Positions 27,740-36,637 of a DNA stretch of 41,392 nucleotides are shown here, one piece after another. The notes under the pieces are model-generated. The model made no database searches and had not been told where the DNA came from. It saw only the letters and a list, made by a program, of their open reading frames with translations. Within the stretch, counting starts at the first letter, position 1. Every line of letters starts with the position of its first letter. Made by a program: the position numbers and the translations under genes. Origin of the DNA: a virus. Location: IMG/VR virus record IMGVR_UViG_3300045993_000652, positions 1 through 41,392 of that record; one strand, written 5' to 3'.

Positions 27740-29109
27740 GCAGTTGGGTATCGCAACTTGGTCGCATGGTGCGATTGCAGCGCCAGCCCACGTCTTTCGC
27801 CTGGACAGAGCGCATCGGCAATTACGCGCTGTGGGATAGCTACTACAGCAACACCGTGTTTAATAGCCTCGACGATGGCGGCTATCGCGATGAGATTAAT
27901 CGCCGTCTTGGCGGAGCATCAGCCGTCGATCTGGACGGGCTGTACAATCCGGTGCGTTCAGTCGTCAACCTGTATCAGCATGTGTTCGCGGGCGCGTTTG
28001 GTGATGAGATTATGATTGAGCCGCAAGAACAGGCCGATCAGCGCCTGGTGACTGCCGTGCAATCTATCTGGAAAACCAGTAACCTGACGATCCAAAAGAC
28101 GAACCTGTGTCGGATGGCGGCCCGCCTGGGCTGTGTCGGGTTGCGGATTGTCGCTGATGAGCAACGCCAACGGGTCTACCTCAAAATCGAACATCCGCGC
28201 ATTATTCGCGATGTCGAGTTAGACGTGCGTGGCAATGTGCAGAGTATTCAGCTTGAGTATGATGTGACGACGGGCCTTGCCGAAGAAGCCCAAACGATCA
28301 CGATCCGCGAAGAACTGACCCGCGAGTATTTCAAGGCATGGCGGATGAGCAACGGCCATGCCATTGCACCATTCGACACCCTGAATATGATCGATAGCGG
28401 CCCCAATAGCGTCATGCCGAATGCCCTTGGTGTGGTGCCCTACGTCCTGCTCTTTCACGATCTGGATACCGATGATAAGTTCGGGGTGAATGCCTTTAAC
28501 CATGTCCTCCCCGCGCTGAACCGCGTCAATAGCCTGCTCTCGCATATTGACATTCAGGTGCATCGCACGGTGCGAGCGAAATGGCTAGTTGCCGCGTCTG
28601 GGCCAGCCCCGCAAGAATTTGATCTTGGCGATATGACCATCGCCTATGTTGACATGCGCAGTGGCACTACGCCGCCAATGATGCAGGCGATGATCGCCAA
28701 TCTGAGCTTAGCGGATGCCGTCACCCAAACGAAGTTACAACTTGAATTACTGGAAGATACTTTACCCGAACTAAAAGCCACCAACGGTAAATACCTGAGT
28801 GGCCAGAGCGGCGAAACCATTGCCCAACTCCGCAAACCCGCCCGCGATCTGCTCGTGTTAGCGCGCACCAACTACGAAGATGCACTCATCCGGGCGCAAC
28901 AGATCGCGGTGTCGTGGGGTGTGCTGATGGGTATCTGGGATGTTGGCACCGGAACGGGCGCGGATAGCGCACAGCGGGCCTACACGGATGGGTACGAGGC
29001 GATGCGGTTTAACACCAGGCCGATCTTCGATGATGAGGTGCCAGCGCCGGATCCGGTCGCAGATGTGCCGAATATGCCAACCGATATGCCAGGAGATATA
29101 CAACCATGA
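27736..29109 (+). CDS. Portal protein (SPP1-like Gp6 type)
   Basis: A 457-residue protein forming the dodecameric gate at the capsid vertex. It fits the SPP1-Gp6-like portal family: early YNPVRSVVNLYQHVFAGAF, clip-region strands, the KFGVNAFNHVLPALNRVNSLLSHIDIQ helix and a long C-terminal crown helix region (LELLEDTLPELKATNGKYLSGQSGE). ATG 27736 overlaps the TerL stop, as usual for TerL-portal pairs. Disordered acidic Pro tail. Confidence 0.88.
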   Translation: MSSWVSQLGRMVRLQRQPTSFAWTERIGNYALWDSYYSNTVFNSLDDGGYRDEINRRLGGASAVDLDGLYNPVRSVVNLYQHVFAGAFGDEIMIEPQEQADQRLVTAVQSIWKTSNLTIQKTNLCRMAARLGCVGLRIVADEQRQRVYLKIEHPRIIRDVELDVRGNVQSIQLEYDVTTGLAEEAQTITIREELTREYFKAWRMSNGHAIAPFDTLNMIDSGPNSVMPNALGVVPYVLLFHDLDTDDKFGVNAFNHVLPALNRVNSLLSHIDIQVHRTVRAKWLVAASGPAPQEFDLGDMTIAYVDMRSGTTPPMMQAMIANLSLADAVTQTKLQLELLEDTLPELKATNGKYLSGQSGETIAQLRKPARDLLVLARTNYEDALIRAQQIAVSWGVLMGIWDVGTGTGADSAQRAYTDGYEAMRFNTRPIFDDEVPAPDPVADVPNMPTDMPGDIQP

Positions 29110-29270
29110 CAACCGCACCGCCGCTGCCGACGCCCGATCTGCTCAAGCTCAAAGCCGAATTGGCGATCCTCAAGCGCTTGGCAATCAGTCTGACCAAACA
29201 AGCCGATCATCTGGAGCGGGCGATTAATCAACTACTACCGCCGCCCGCCACGCACACAATTGACGCATAG
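29106..29270 (+). CDS. 54-residue coiled-coil protein
   Basis: ATG 29106 overlaps the portal stop (ATGA). A helix with heptad pattern (LLKLKAELAILKRLAISLTK) spans residues 12-43, with Pro-rich ends. It closes the portal segment before a promoter/terminator element. It may be a small head-assembly factor; no family known. Confidence 0.65.
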   Translation: MTTAPPLPTPDLLKLKAELAILKRLAISLTKQADHLERAINQLLPPPATHTIDA

Positions 29271-29278
29271 CGTATACT
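29260..29278 (+). promoter_or_regulatory. Possible late promoter before scaffold
   Basis: TATACT at 29273-29278, preceded by TTGACG 7 bp upstream. This short spacing matches that before the endolysin promoter (TTGACC, 8 bp, TATACT). It is not a standard sigma70 layout, so it may belong to a phage-specific promoter class. An adjacent terminator again follows. Confidence 0.35.
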
Positions 29279-29322
29279 AAGAGCAATTAAAGATATTCCA
29301 TCGCGCAACGTACCTGTGTACC

Positions 29323-29366
29323 AACCGCGTGTGATCCTCCAAACGAGGATTGCACGCGGTTTTTTG
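29323..29366 (+). terminator. Leader terminator between portal and scaffold genes
   Basis: AACCGCGTG/CACGCGGTT and an inner ATCCTC/GAGGAT stem with a CAAAC loop, followed by TTTTTTG. A strong intrinsic terminator in the 122-bp gap 29271-29392 between the portal part and the scaffold/capsid part. It could reduce or gate capsid gene expression. Confidence 0.85.
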
Positions 29367-29392
29367 TTATTCCACACAAAAGGAACCGAACC

Positions 29393-29938
29393 ATGAGTGA
29401 CCCAACCGCGAGCGCGAACCCCACTGATTCGGGTACAGGAGCCACACCCGCCGCGCCAACGGGAACGCAACCGGCAGCCACCACCGAGCCGGGATTGACC
29501 CAAGCCCAAGTCAACGCCATTCTCGCCAAAGAGCGCAAAGCGTGGGAAGCACAGGCGAAAGCCCGCGCTGATGACGATCTGAAGGCCAAGCAGGGCGAAT
29601 GGGAAGCGTTAGCAACTCAGCGCCAAGCCACCCTGACGCAACTAGAGGCCGATGTGCAGTCGAAAGACGAACGCCTCGCGGCTTTTGCCGATGAGATGGA
29701 CAAGCAGGCAAAAGCTCGCCTGCGCCAGTTGCCAGATGAGATCAAGGCGATGGCACCCGAAGGTGATGTGTTGGCGCTGTACGCGTGGCTGGGTAAGGCC
29801 GAAGCTGCCGCTGCCAAGCTCACACCCAAGCCGCCAACCGGAACGCCACCCGGCCCGCGTGGCAACCCACAGGCCCCGATGAACACGCCCGAGGATGCGA
29901 TTGCCCGTAAACGCGCATCCGGCGGGTACGATGCCTAA
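29393..29938 (+). CDS. Scaffolding protein
   Basis: A 181-residue protein with the classical layout: a disordered Thr/Pro/Ala N-terminus (1-35), coiled coil about 40-115 (AKERKAWEAQAKARADDDLK), an acidic/helical patch (QLPDEIKAMAPEGDVLALY), and a basic end (AIARKRASGGYDA) that would contact the capsid protein. It lies just upstream of the decoration and capsid genes. The ribosome site is AAAGGAACC before ATG 29393. Confidence 0.82.
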   Translation: MSDPTASANPTDSGTGATPAAPTGTQPAATTEPGLTQAQVNAILAKERKAWEAQAKARADDDLKAKQGEWEALATQRQATLTQLEADVQSKDERLAAFADEMDKQAKARLRQLPDEIKAMAPEGDVLALYAWLGKAEAAAAKLTPKPPTGTPPGPRGNPQAPMNTPEDAIARKRASGGYDA

Positions 29939-29958
29939 ACGAATAACGGAGAAACGAT

Positions 29959-30360
29959 ATGGCACTTGTAACGAAGGCAAGCGATGCCTCAATGGATACA
30001 ACAAGCATCCAAAGGTGTCCCCAGATCCCAAGTTTGACCGCCGGTGAGGCACTCGATGTGCTTGCGCCGTGTTGCCTCAAGTCCGATGGATTGGTCTATA
30101 TGAGCAACGGAACGGCTGCCGATGCCGCCGCCAAGATCGATGGGATTACGCCGCGAGCCTATGCCTCTGGTGACACCAATGTCACCTTGCATGGCAAGGG
30201 CGCACGGTTCCGCTACGCCGCAAGTGGCCTAACCCCAGGGGCGGTGTACTTCATGGGCGCAACGGCGGGGCGCTTCGACACCGCAGCCACGACGGGCGAT
30301 GCCGTGGGCATTGCAAAAGCTGTTTCGGCGACCGATCTCCGGCTGATCCGCGACTACTAA
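29959..30360 (+). CDS. Head decoration / capsid cement protein
   Basis: A 133-residue protein of the DUF2190 or gpD-like small beta type: EALDVLAPCCLKSDGLVYMS and HGKGARFRYAASGLTPGAVYFM. It lies between scaffold and major capsid genes, the place of trimeric cement proteins that stabilise heads. ATG 29959 is preceded by GGAG. Confidence 0.72.
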   Translation: MALVTKASDASMDTTSIQRCPQIPSLTAGEALDVLAPCCLKSDGLVYMSNGTAADAAAKIDGITPRAYASGDTNVTLHGKGARFRYAASGLTPGAVYFMGATAGRFDTAATTGDAVGIAKAVSATDLRLIRDY

Positions 30361-30375
30361 GAGAGGAGTTGACCA

Positions 30376-31443
30376 ATGGCACCACAAGTTGGAACCTATG
30401 ATATTAGCTCACTCTTAGCAGTGCGCAATATCTCCACGGCGACTTTCGGCGTTAGCACGGTTGAGCAAGTCCTGCGGGATGACCTCGCCGCGCATAACGC
30501 GATTGTTGCGGAAATGCTCACCGACCTCGCCAAGAACACCAGCACCCAGAGCGACGTGTACGGCACCGGAGCGGTGGGCAACATGATGGAAGTTGACGAG
30601 TATGGCGTTGCACCAACACAAAAGATCGCGCCTGGCTCAACGGTTTCCTACCCACTCCGCTTGTTTCAATACAACGTGGGCTGGACACGCAAGTTTCTGC
30701 AAAACGCCACGCCCGCCGATCTTGCCCAGATGCAATTGTCTGCCGAGGAAGCGCACAAGAAAGAGATCCGCATTCAGATCAAGCGGGCCATCTTCGGCGC
30801 GACCAACTACACCTATATTGATCATCTGGTTAATAACGTGTCATTGGGGATTAAGCGCTTTGTGAATGCCGATAGCGCCGCGATCCCCGATGCGCCCGAT
30901 GGATCGACGTTCACCGCCTCGACGCACAGCCACTATAACGGCAGCGCCGCCCTCGATACCGCTGCGGTCGATGCTGGGATTACTGACCTAATCGAGCATG
31001 GGCTTGGCGGGCGCGTCATGATTGCCGTGAACTATGCCAATGCTGCTGCGTTCGTGGCGCTGACTGGCTTTGTCGCGGCGGTGCCTGCCTATGTTCAGAC
31101 ACCCGCCTATAACGTTACTATCCCGTCTGTGCGAACCGATCTGGGCAACCAGTACAATCGCTTACTTGGCTACTACGGGGCTGCTGAGGTGTGGGTCAAG
31201 CCGTGGGCAATTGCCAATTACCTGTTCGTCTGGGATGCCGCCAGCCCGAATAAGCCGCTGGCCTATCGGCAGCGCGAGAACACCGCACAACAGGGCTTGA
31301 ACCTAGCAGCAACGTTCGACAGCTATCCATTGCAGGCCGACTTCTACGAGGCGGAATTTGGTATTGGCGTCTGGACACGTACCAACGGCGTGGCCGTGTA
31401 TTTTGCGAATGCCACCTACGCCAGCCCAACGATCACCAGTTAG
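30376..31443 (+). CDS. Major capsid protein
   Basis: A 355-residue HK97-fold-type capsid protein by position and features: a helical N-arm with QVLRDDLAAHNAIVAEMLTD, an E-loop-like region, spine helix QLSAEEAHKKEIRIQIKRAI, and a P-domain/A-domain (YYGAAEVWVKPWAIANYLFV). The family is that of single-gene heads with a separate scaffold. A GAGAGGAG ribosome site stands before ATG 30376. Probably the most abundant virion protein. Confidence 0.85.
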   Translation: MAPQVGTYDISSLLAVRNISTATFGVSTVEQVLRDDLAAHNAIVAEMLTDLAKNTSTQSDVYGTGAVGNMMEVDEYGVAPTQKIAPGSTVSYPLRLFQYNVGWTRKFLQNATPADLAQMQLSAEEAHKKEIRIQIKRAIFGATNYTYIDHLVNNVSLGIKRFVNADSAAIPDAPDGSTFTASTHSHYNGSAALDTAAVDAGITDLIEHGLGGRVMIAVNYANAAAFVALTGFVAAVPAYVQTPAYNVTIPSVRTDLGNQYNRLLGYYGAAEVWVKPWAIANYLFVWDAASPNKPLAYRQRENTAQQGLNLAATFDSYPLQADFYEAEFGIGVWTRTNGVAVYFANATYASPTITS

Positions 31444-31451
31444 ACAACAGT

Positions 31452-31479
31452 GGCGTGGCGATAGATCTATCGCCACGCC
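31452..31479. repeat. Perfect 28-bp palindrome after the capsid gene
   Basis: GGCGTGGCGATAGA and its exact complement with no spacer, beginning 9 bases after the capsid stop. A TTTACC follows, giving a partial terminator on the plus strand. It probably trims or stabilises the capsid mRNA, so that capsid protein exceeds the later genes. Confidence 0.75.
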
Positions 31480-31502
31480 TTTACCGACAAGAGGAGATCC
31501 TC

Positions 31503-31766
31503 ATGGCTGAATCAATTCCCGGTGGGGCATTTCAGGACGCACAGGGGCGTTGGGTTGATGCCAACGGCGCACCGCTGACACAGGCGCAGGTTGCCGAGGC
31601 CAAGGCGCTGCACGCCGCCAACGATGCCCAACTGCGCGAGAACGAGCGGGCGCGTCAGGCGTTAGAGGCCAGCCGCAACCCCGCCGCGATGGCCATTGCC
31701 GCCGCCCTGGCACCGAGGCCGGAACCCGCCGCCGAACCCAAGCCCGCCAAGCCCGCGAAGGACTAG
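31503..31766 (+). CDS. Small Ala/Pro-rich protein after capsid
   Basis: An 87-residue protein from ATG 31503 (site GAGGAG). The N-terminus is GGAFQDAQGRWVDANGAPLTQA, then a coiled coil (AEAKALHAANDAQLRENERARQ), then a disordered Ala/Pro/Lys tail. It lies between the capsid and connector genes. Perhaps a head-tail accessory protein; not identified. Confidence 0.65.
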   Translation: MAESIPGGAFQDAQGRWVDANGAPLTQAQVAEAKALHAANDAQLRENERARQALEASRNPAAMAIAAALAPRPEPAAEPKPAKPAKD

Positions 31767-31769
31767 CCC

Positions 31770-32156
31770 ATGGCCGTCTCTGGCTCCTATGATGACACCT
31801 TGTCAACGACACGCGACAAGGTACGCGCCCTGATTGGCGATACCGCCGCCGATGCGTGGTTGCTCAGCGACGATCACCTGGATGTCGTCGTGTCGCTCAC
31901 CGGATCGCTCATGGCGGCAGTTGGATTCTGCGCTGATGAGTTAGTTGCGCGCTTTGCACAACAGCCCGTCAAGGTGTCGAGCCAAGGCGAGTTGATCGAC
32001 TTTAGCGAGCGCATCGCCACATGGCGACACATCAGCGCACAGGCCAAAGCGGAACAGAGCGCCGCCAACAACCCGAACAGCAGCCCGTTTTCGTTTGTGA
32101 CGGCCACCTATGGCGAGCCGGAAACGGACGAATACGCGCAAGGAACGAGCTACTAA
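31770..32156 (+). CDS. Head-tail connector (gp6-like adaptor)
   Basis: A 128-residue, mostly helical protein with a start typical of the HK97 gp6/SPP1 gp15-like adaptor family: TTRDKVRALIGDTAADAWLL and SDDHLDVVVSLTGSLMAAV. The adaptor forms a ring below the portal. It comes second after the capsid gene, as expected. Confidence 0.8.
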   Translation: MAVSGSYDDTLSTTRDKVRALIGDTAADAWLLSDDHLDVVVSLTGSLMAAVGFCADELVARFAQQPVKVSSQGELIDFSERIATWRHISAQAKAEQSAANNPNSSPFSFVTATYGEPETDEYAQGTSY

Positions 32157-32509
32157 TGGCACTCAAAAGCCGATTAGCCGCATTCCGGGCGGGGTTGCCC
32201 GCCGCACTGGATCGGGGGGTGTTTAACGCGGCGGTTGCGGTGGAAGATCTCGCCACGCAACTTGCACCCGAGGATACCGGGGCGTTGAAAGCCTCGGGCC
32301 ATGTCTCGCCCGAAGCGCCCAACGGCGGACTGGTCTACCAGGTCGTGTTCGGTGACGGCGCAGTGGACTATGCGCAGTTTGTTGAGTATGGCACCGACAA
32401 TCCGAACTACCCGATCCAGCCCTATCTCCACCCGGCGGCTGCCCAAATCGACATCAAAACCGAAGTGCGCGCCGCCATTCGCGACTTAGCGCGAACGAGT
32501 ACCGTATGA
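32156..32509 (+). CDS. HK97 gp10-like tail completion protein
   Basis: A 117-residue protein sharing one base with the connector stop. It shows the hallmark segment DYAQFVEYGTDNPNYPIQPY of gp10-like head-tail joining proteins, after helical PAALDRGVFNAAVAVEDLA. Its fold matches the neck/tail-completion ring. Confidence 0.85.
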   Translation: MALKSRLAAFRAGLPAALDRGVFNAAVAVEDLATQLAPEDTGALKASGHVSPEAPNGGLVYQVVFGDGAVDYAQFVEYGTDNPNYPIQPYLHPAAAQIDIKTEVRAAIRDLARTSTV

Positions 32510-32895
32510 CCGATGCCGCCCTACTCGATTGCACCATCGTGCTGCAAACCGCCATGCTCTCCTGGCTGGATGGCGTGGCGAGCGCGGGCGTGCATTGGGG
32601 CTTGAGAAATGATCGCCAGTTGCCGCGCATCGAGGTATTCCCCAGCGCAGCAGGCACCACCAAGCGCTACATTGGCGGGGCGGCGCAGTGGGATGGGCCG
32701 TTGGTGGTCAAAGTCACCGCAACCACCCGTGAACACGCACACGAATTACTCACCGCCGCAACCGAGTTGATCCCCGGATCGGCAGTGGTTGACGGCTATA
32801 CGATAACGTTACAATCGCTACGCCCGCTGATGGGGCCAGCCAACGGGAATACGTTGGGCATGGTCTATCAGGCCAGCGTCAAACCCGGAGGATAA
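32506..32895 (+). CDS. Tail terminator-like protein
   Basis: A 129-residue protein in the position of the tail-end protein (lambda gpU / HK97 gp11 class). Its centre has LRNDRQLPRIEVFPSAAG and a beta core (WDGPLVVKVTATTREHAHEL), with a final strand. It probably caps the tail tube. ATG 32506 overlaps the previous gene (ATGA). Confidence 0.75.
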   Translation: MTDAALLDCTIVLQTAMLSWLDGVASAGVHWGLRNDRQLPRIEVFPSAAGTTKRYIGGAAQWDGPLVVKVTATTREHAHELLTAATELIPGSAVVDGYTITLQSLRPLMGPANGNTLGMVYQASVKPGG

Positions 32896-32898
32896 CCT

Positions 32899-33318
32899 AT
32901 GGCACTCATTGTTGGTTCATCGGGCGTGGTGAGCATCACGGTAGCCGCCACCACCACGCCCTACTTGTTGGCAGGCGAGTTCGAAGTCAGTATCGAGAAC
33001 TCCACAACCGAGAAGGGGCCGTGGATTGGCGATGCTAACGTGGTTGATGTTGCGGCGGGTCGCAAGTATTCGTTCAAAGTATCGGGCGATCTGGGTGTGA
33101 CCGCTGCTGTTGCCAATAACGATACGTGGTTCAACGCGATCTTGGCGGGCTACACCAGTAGCACACTCCCCGACACGCTCACGCTCACGTCAACGGGCGG
33201 GAAGTCGTTTGCGTTTGCCGAGGCTACGACCACCTATACCAAACTGACCTACACGCATAACGCCGCTGATGGCGTGTCGTTCTCTGCTGAGGGCACTGGC
33301 GTGCCAACGATCACCTAA
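32899..33318 (+). CDS. Major tail tube protein
   Basis: A 139-residue beta-sandwich with many Thr and Ser, including TTPYLLAGEFEVSIENSTTEKG and KYSFKVSGDLG. The size is short, like some Gram-positive-phage tube proteins. Its place after the terminator and before the chaperones fixes the role. A ribosome site GGAGGATAACC precedes ATG 32899. Confidence 0.82.
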   Translation: MALIVGSSGVVSITVAATTTPYLLAGEFEVSIENSTTEKGPWIGDANVVDVAAGRKYSFKVSGDLGVTAAVANNDTWFNAILAGYTSSTLPDTLTLTSTGGKSFAFAEATTTYTKLTYTHNAADGVSFSAEGTGVPTIT

Positions 33319-33327
33319 AGGACGGGT

Positions 33328-33807
33328 ATGGCCGCGATCTATCCAGTCCAACGCGACACCGGCGAGGACTATCCATCCGTATTGGACATCCTACGGATGG
33401 ACGACCTTGCCGAGTGCGATATTGTCGTCCCACTCTGGCAAACGCCCGATAAAAAGCGCACCATCATTCGGGTGCGGGCCTTGAGCCTGAAAGCACAGGA
33501 AGCCATCGTTCGCGCCAGTCGGATCGCGGCGGCCAAAATCGCCAAGGCGGAACAGGATGACAACCCGCCCGATCAAGATGTGGAAACCTACCTGATTGAG
33601 ACGTGGGTGCATGGCGTGATTGCACCGACGTTTGATCGGCAGCAGGCGCAGACGCTTCGCAACCGCAACGGCCACGCGATTCAGAGTGTGGCGACGTTTA
33701 TCTGGGCGCTGTCGTCCTTAGATCGGCAGTACATTGATCGACTTATCACGGAACTTACGCAGCCAGTCGCGCCTCCAGACGACGACCAGACGGCTCCTGC
33801 TGAGTAA
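33328..33807 (+). CDS. Tail assembly chaperone (G-like)
   Basis: A 159-residue protein, mostly helical in its second half (RQQAQTLRNRNGHAIQSVAT), ending in a Pro/Asp/Gln/Ala tail. It lies between the tube and tape-measure genes, the usual place of gpG-like chaperones. An ORF in another frame overlaps its end and continues to the tape measure. Confidence 0.8.
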   Translation: MAAIYPVQRDTGEDYPSVLDILRMDDLAECDIVVPLWQTPDKKRTIIRVRALSLKAQEAIVRASRIAAAKIAKAEQDDNPPDQDVETYLIETWVHGVIAPTFDRQQAQTLRNRNGHAIQSVATFIWALSSLDRQYIDRLITELTQPVAPPDDDQTAPAE

Positions 33808-34129
33808 CGCGACCGAGATGCTGGAATGGGCCGCGTTCGTGTCCAGACATCAGCAGCGCGCCGTAGGGGACATCCTGAATGGCAGCCGCGCCGATCTCGA
33901 GCGTGACGCCGCCATGACGCTGGCCACGCTTGCCCGCGATCACGCGCAACAGTTGCTTGCCGAGAACAAAGGTGCGCCGTTTGCTGATGATACCTACAGC
34001 CGTGCCGTGCGACGCATGGTGACCGGGGCGATGGCGATCAAGAAACAACGCGATCTCGCTAAACAGAATGCTCTCATGGATCGGTTGTTTGCCGAACAGG
34101 AAGCCGTAAAGGCCAAGCCGAATGAGTGA
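33734..34129 (+). CDS. Overlapping tail chaperone extension (GT-like)
   Basis: Open in the +1 frame relative to the chaperone gene, from 33734 to 34129. ATG 33818 would allow independent translation of 103 residues (MLEWAAFVSRHQQRAVGD). Content is helical and basic (KKQRDLAKQNALMDRLFAEQ). In many phages this part is fused to the first chaperone by a programmed frameshift; here a +1 or -2 shift would be needed. No classical slip site is obvious in 33734-33807. It overlaps the tape-measure start by 8 bases. Confidence 0.7.
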   Translation: MIDLSRNLRSQSRLQTTTRRLLLSNATEMLEWAAFVSRHQQRAVGDILNGSRADLERDAAMTLATLARDHAQQLLAENKGAPFADDTYSRAVRRMVTGAMAIKKQRDLAKQNALMDRLFAEQEAVKAKPNE

Positions 34130-36635
34130 AGCCGCCGAACTAATTGTGACCTTGCGCGGGGCCGATGTCGGGCTGTCGGCGCTGTTGCGAAAGATTGAAT
34201 CGGATCTGGCCAAGTCGGATCGTGCCACCGTCGCCGCCGAACAAAGCGCGGTCAAACTGGCCGGGGCGCATGTGCGCTTGGCGGGGGCCGCCGAACGACT
34301 CGGGCAAGCGCAGATGAACACGGCCACATCCGCCCAGCGCCTCGCGCAAACAACCGCGCAAGCCGAAGCCGCCCAAAGCCGCGCTGCTGTCGCTGCTCTC
34401 CGCCTAGAGCAAGCCCAGGCACGTGTCGCGCAAGCCGCAACCAACAGCGGGATCGGCGCACTCCCGCGCACCTTTGCGGGCTTAACGACCGAGATGCAAT
34501 CGGCTGCAACGGGCATGCTCTCGTTTGGGGCCGCGTTGGGCGTTGCGGCCTCGGTGGCGCAATCCTTTGCGGATGCCTTTACGTTCAAGGCACAACTGGA
34601 CGCGACCACCACCAGCGTCAACGCACAACTCAAGGGCGTGCGTGATAGTGGGCAGGTATGGAGCGAGGCCAGCGCATTCGCCCAAACCTACAAGCTGACG
34701 CAGCAAGAAACGACCGAGGCCATTAGCGCCTCGATTGGCGTGATGCGAGCCAGTAAAGCGCCGATTGAAGATGTGCTTGGCGTGCTGGCTCGTATGCAGG
34801 TGCTGTCACCAGAACAATCACTCCAAGAAGCCGCGATTGCCCTGAAAGCCTTGGCCAGCGGTGATACCACGTCCCTGACGACCCGCTTTGAAGTCGGGCG
34901 CGATGTGGCCAATCAGATGAAAGCCGAGATTTTAGGCGGAGCCGATGCGGTAGCAGTGATGAGCAAGTTCTTAGGCGATACCGGAATCGGCATGGACGTG
35001 TTAGCCGCCAAGACAACCGGGGCCGCAGGCGCGATCAAGGATGCCGCGATTGCATCGGAGCAGTTGAAACTGGCCCAGGCCGAGTTTGCCAACGGGCCGG
35101 GGCTGGCAATCCTACAAGCGCAGATCGAGATTACACGCGGAGCAACGCGGGCGCTCAGTGGCGATTGGCAGGCGATGGGGAGTGCCTTGGGGACGGCCTT
35201 AGCCGATCCGGTGGGGCCGCTGACGCTGCTTGCCGGGACGCTCGGCATCACCCAAGCCCAGGCGCAAGCCTACGCCGCACAGATCCGCGATACCGACGCC
35301 GCGCAACAGGACGCGACCTCCGGCGGCTCTCAGTGGGCAGCCGCCACGCAACAAGTTACGAGCGCGGTCGATGTTGCGGCGCAAGCGCTCGCGGCGCAAA
35401 CCGCTGCGATCCAAGCGGATGCAGGCGAGGCGCTGATCAACGAGGCCAATACCAAAGTTTTGAGCCAAGCCAAGCTCGATCTGGCGGCGCAAGCGCAAGC
35501 GGCGGCCAATGGCGTCTTAACCTCTGGCGCGAATATCAACGCCGAAGCCGCCCGCCTCGCAGCCTCCAGTTCACTTGTCGATCAATTGACCGCTGCCTAT
35601 TTGCGGTTAGCGGTTGCCAGTGGGCAGGCCCAAGCCGCTGCCGACAAAGCCGCTGGCCAGGATCGTTTAGCGGCGGGCCGTACCCAAACCCGCGATCTCT
35701 CGGGCAGTATCGGCTTCAATGCGCCGGGGCGCAAAGGCAATGATGATGTGTTAGGCACCATCAAAGCTACACAGGCGACAATCCTCCAGGAAGAGAAGAA
35801 AAGCCAAACCGCACGGGTTGCCACGGCCAAGAGCGGTGGCGGGGCGAGGGTGGCCACCGAACAGAAAAGCCAGCAACAACTCGCCAGCACCGTCCAGGAC
35901 TATCAAGCCAAGATCGCGCAGATCGAGCAGGATGGGCTATCCAAGCGTCGCGATGCCGAGAATAGCCTCCGACAGGCGCAGTTATCCGGGCGGGCGGGGT
36001 TCTACGCTAGTCTGGCCAACATTGATGATGGCGCGTTGCGTGCCGATCTGAGCAGTCGCTACGAACAGGCCGCCCAAGCCGCGAGCGCCATCGCCCAAAC
36101 GCAGGGGGCCGACGCCGCACAAGCCTACCTCGAAGCCTCACAACAGGCGATCCAGGGGGAAAGCGCCATTCAGGGCCAGATTGCTGACGCGAAAAAAGAG
36201 GGCAACGATGGGCAGGCGGCATACTTAGAAGGCGTCCTCCAGTTGCAACGCGCCGCCAATGCCGAAGAGTTGCGCCAGATTCAGGAAAAGGGTTCGGCGG
36301 TTGCCAACGCCCAAGCCGCGCAATATGCTCAAGCCGAGAGCCAATACGCCGAGCATCTAGATCGGATGGGGGCCATCGCCGCTGCAAAAGGCGTATCACT
36401 CAGCAGCGCCGTTCCTGTCGCGCCTGGGGGCACGGCGACGGCAGCGCCAACCAAGAGCGGCGCGCAAGTGGTGGAGGATGTGGCAACCCCGCCCGCTATT
36501 GATGCAATGAACGGCTCGCTTGGAAGTAAGCTGGATGCGGTGGTTGCGGCGGTACGGGACGTGAGTAGCCGCGTGGGCGCAGTGGAAACAGCTGTCAATG
36601 GATTAAAGCGCAGCGGCGCATTTGCGGGAGGCTAG
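34122..36635 (+). CDS. Tape measure protein
   Basis: An 837-residue protein that sets tail length. The N-terminus is coiled coil with many Ala, Gln, Leu repeats (SAVKLAGAHVRLAGAAERLG), followed by a hydrophobic middle (about residues 118-150, MLSFGAALGVAASVAQSFAD) and long Ala/Gln-rich helices (ANGVLTSGANINAEAARLAA). By the usual 0.15 nm per residue, the tail would be roughly 125 nm, typical of a siphovirus. It is the largest gene of the tail region. Confidence 0.92.
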   Translation: MSEAAELIVTLRGADVGLSALLRKIESDLAKSDRATVAAEQSAVKLAGAHVRLAGAAERLGQAQMNTATSAQRLAQTTAQAEAAQSRAAVAALRLEQAQARVAQAATNSGIGALPRTFAGLTTEMQSAATGMLSFGAALGVAASVAQSFADAFTFKAQLDATTTSVNAQLKGVRDSGQVWSEASAFAQTYKLTQQETTEAISASIGVMRASKAPIEDVLGVLARMQVLSPEQSLQEAAIALKALASGDTTSLTTRFEVGRDVANQMKAEILGGADAVAVMSKFLGDTGIGMDVLAAKTTGAAGAIKDAAIASEQLKLAQAEFANGPGLAILQAQIEITRGATRALSGDWQAMGSALGTALADPVGPLTLLAGTLGITQAQAQAYAAQIRDTDAAQQDATSGGSQWAAATQQVTSAVDVAAQALAAQTAAIQADAGEALINEANTKVLSQAKLDLAAQAQAAANGVLTSGANINAEAARLAASSSLVDQLTAAYLRLAVASGQAQAAADKAAGQDRLAAGRTQTRDLSGSIGFNAPGRKGNDDVLGTIKATQATILQEEKKSQTARVATAKSGGGARVATEQKSQQQLASTVQDYQAKIAQIEQDGLSKRRDAENSLRQAQLSGRAGFYASLANIDDGALRADLSSRYEQAAQAASAIAQTQGADAAQAYLEASQQAIQGESAIQGQIADAKKEGNDGQAAYLEGVLQLQRAANAEELRQIQEKGSAVANAQAAQYAQAESQYAEHLDRMGAIAAAKGVSLSSAVPVAPGGTATAAPTKSGAQVVEDVATPPAIDAMNGSLGSKLDAVVAAVRDVSSRVGAVETAVNGLKRSGAFAGG

Positions 36636-36637
36636 AC

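Noticed and set aside
33755-34633. 292-residue ORF on the minus strand
   Set aside because: It lies opposite the chaperone and tape-measure genes, is Ala/Ser/Cys-rich with no motif, and goes against the direction of the late operon.
35165-35743. 192-residue ORF on the plus strand
   Set aside because: Shadow of the tape-measure gene in another frame; Arg/Cys/Ser-rich.
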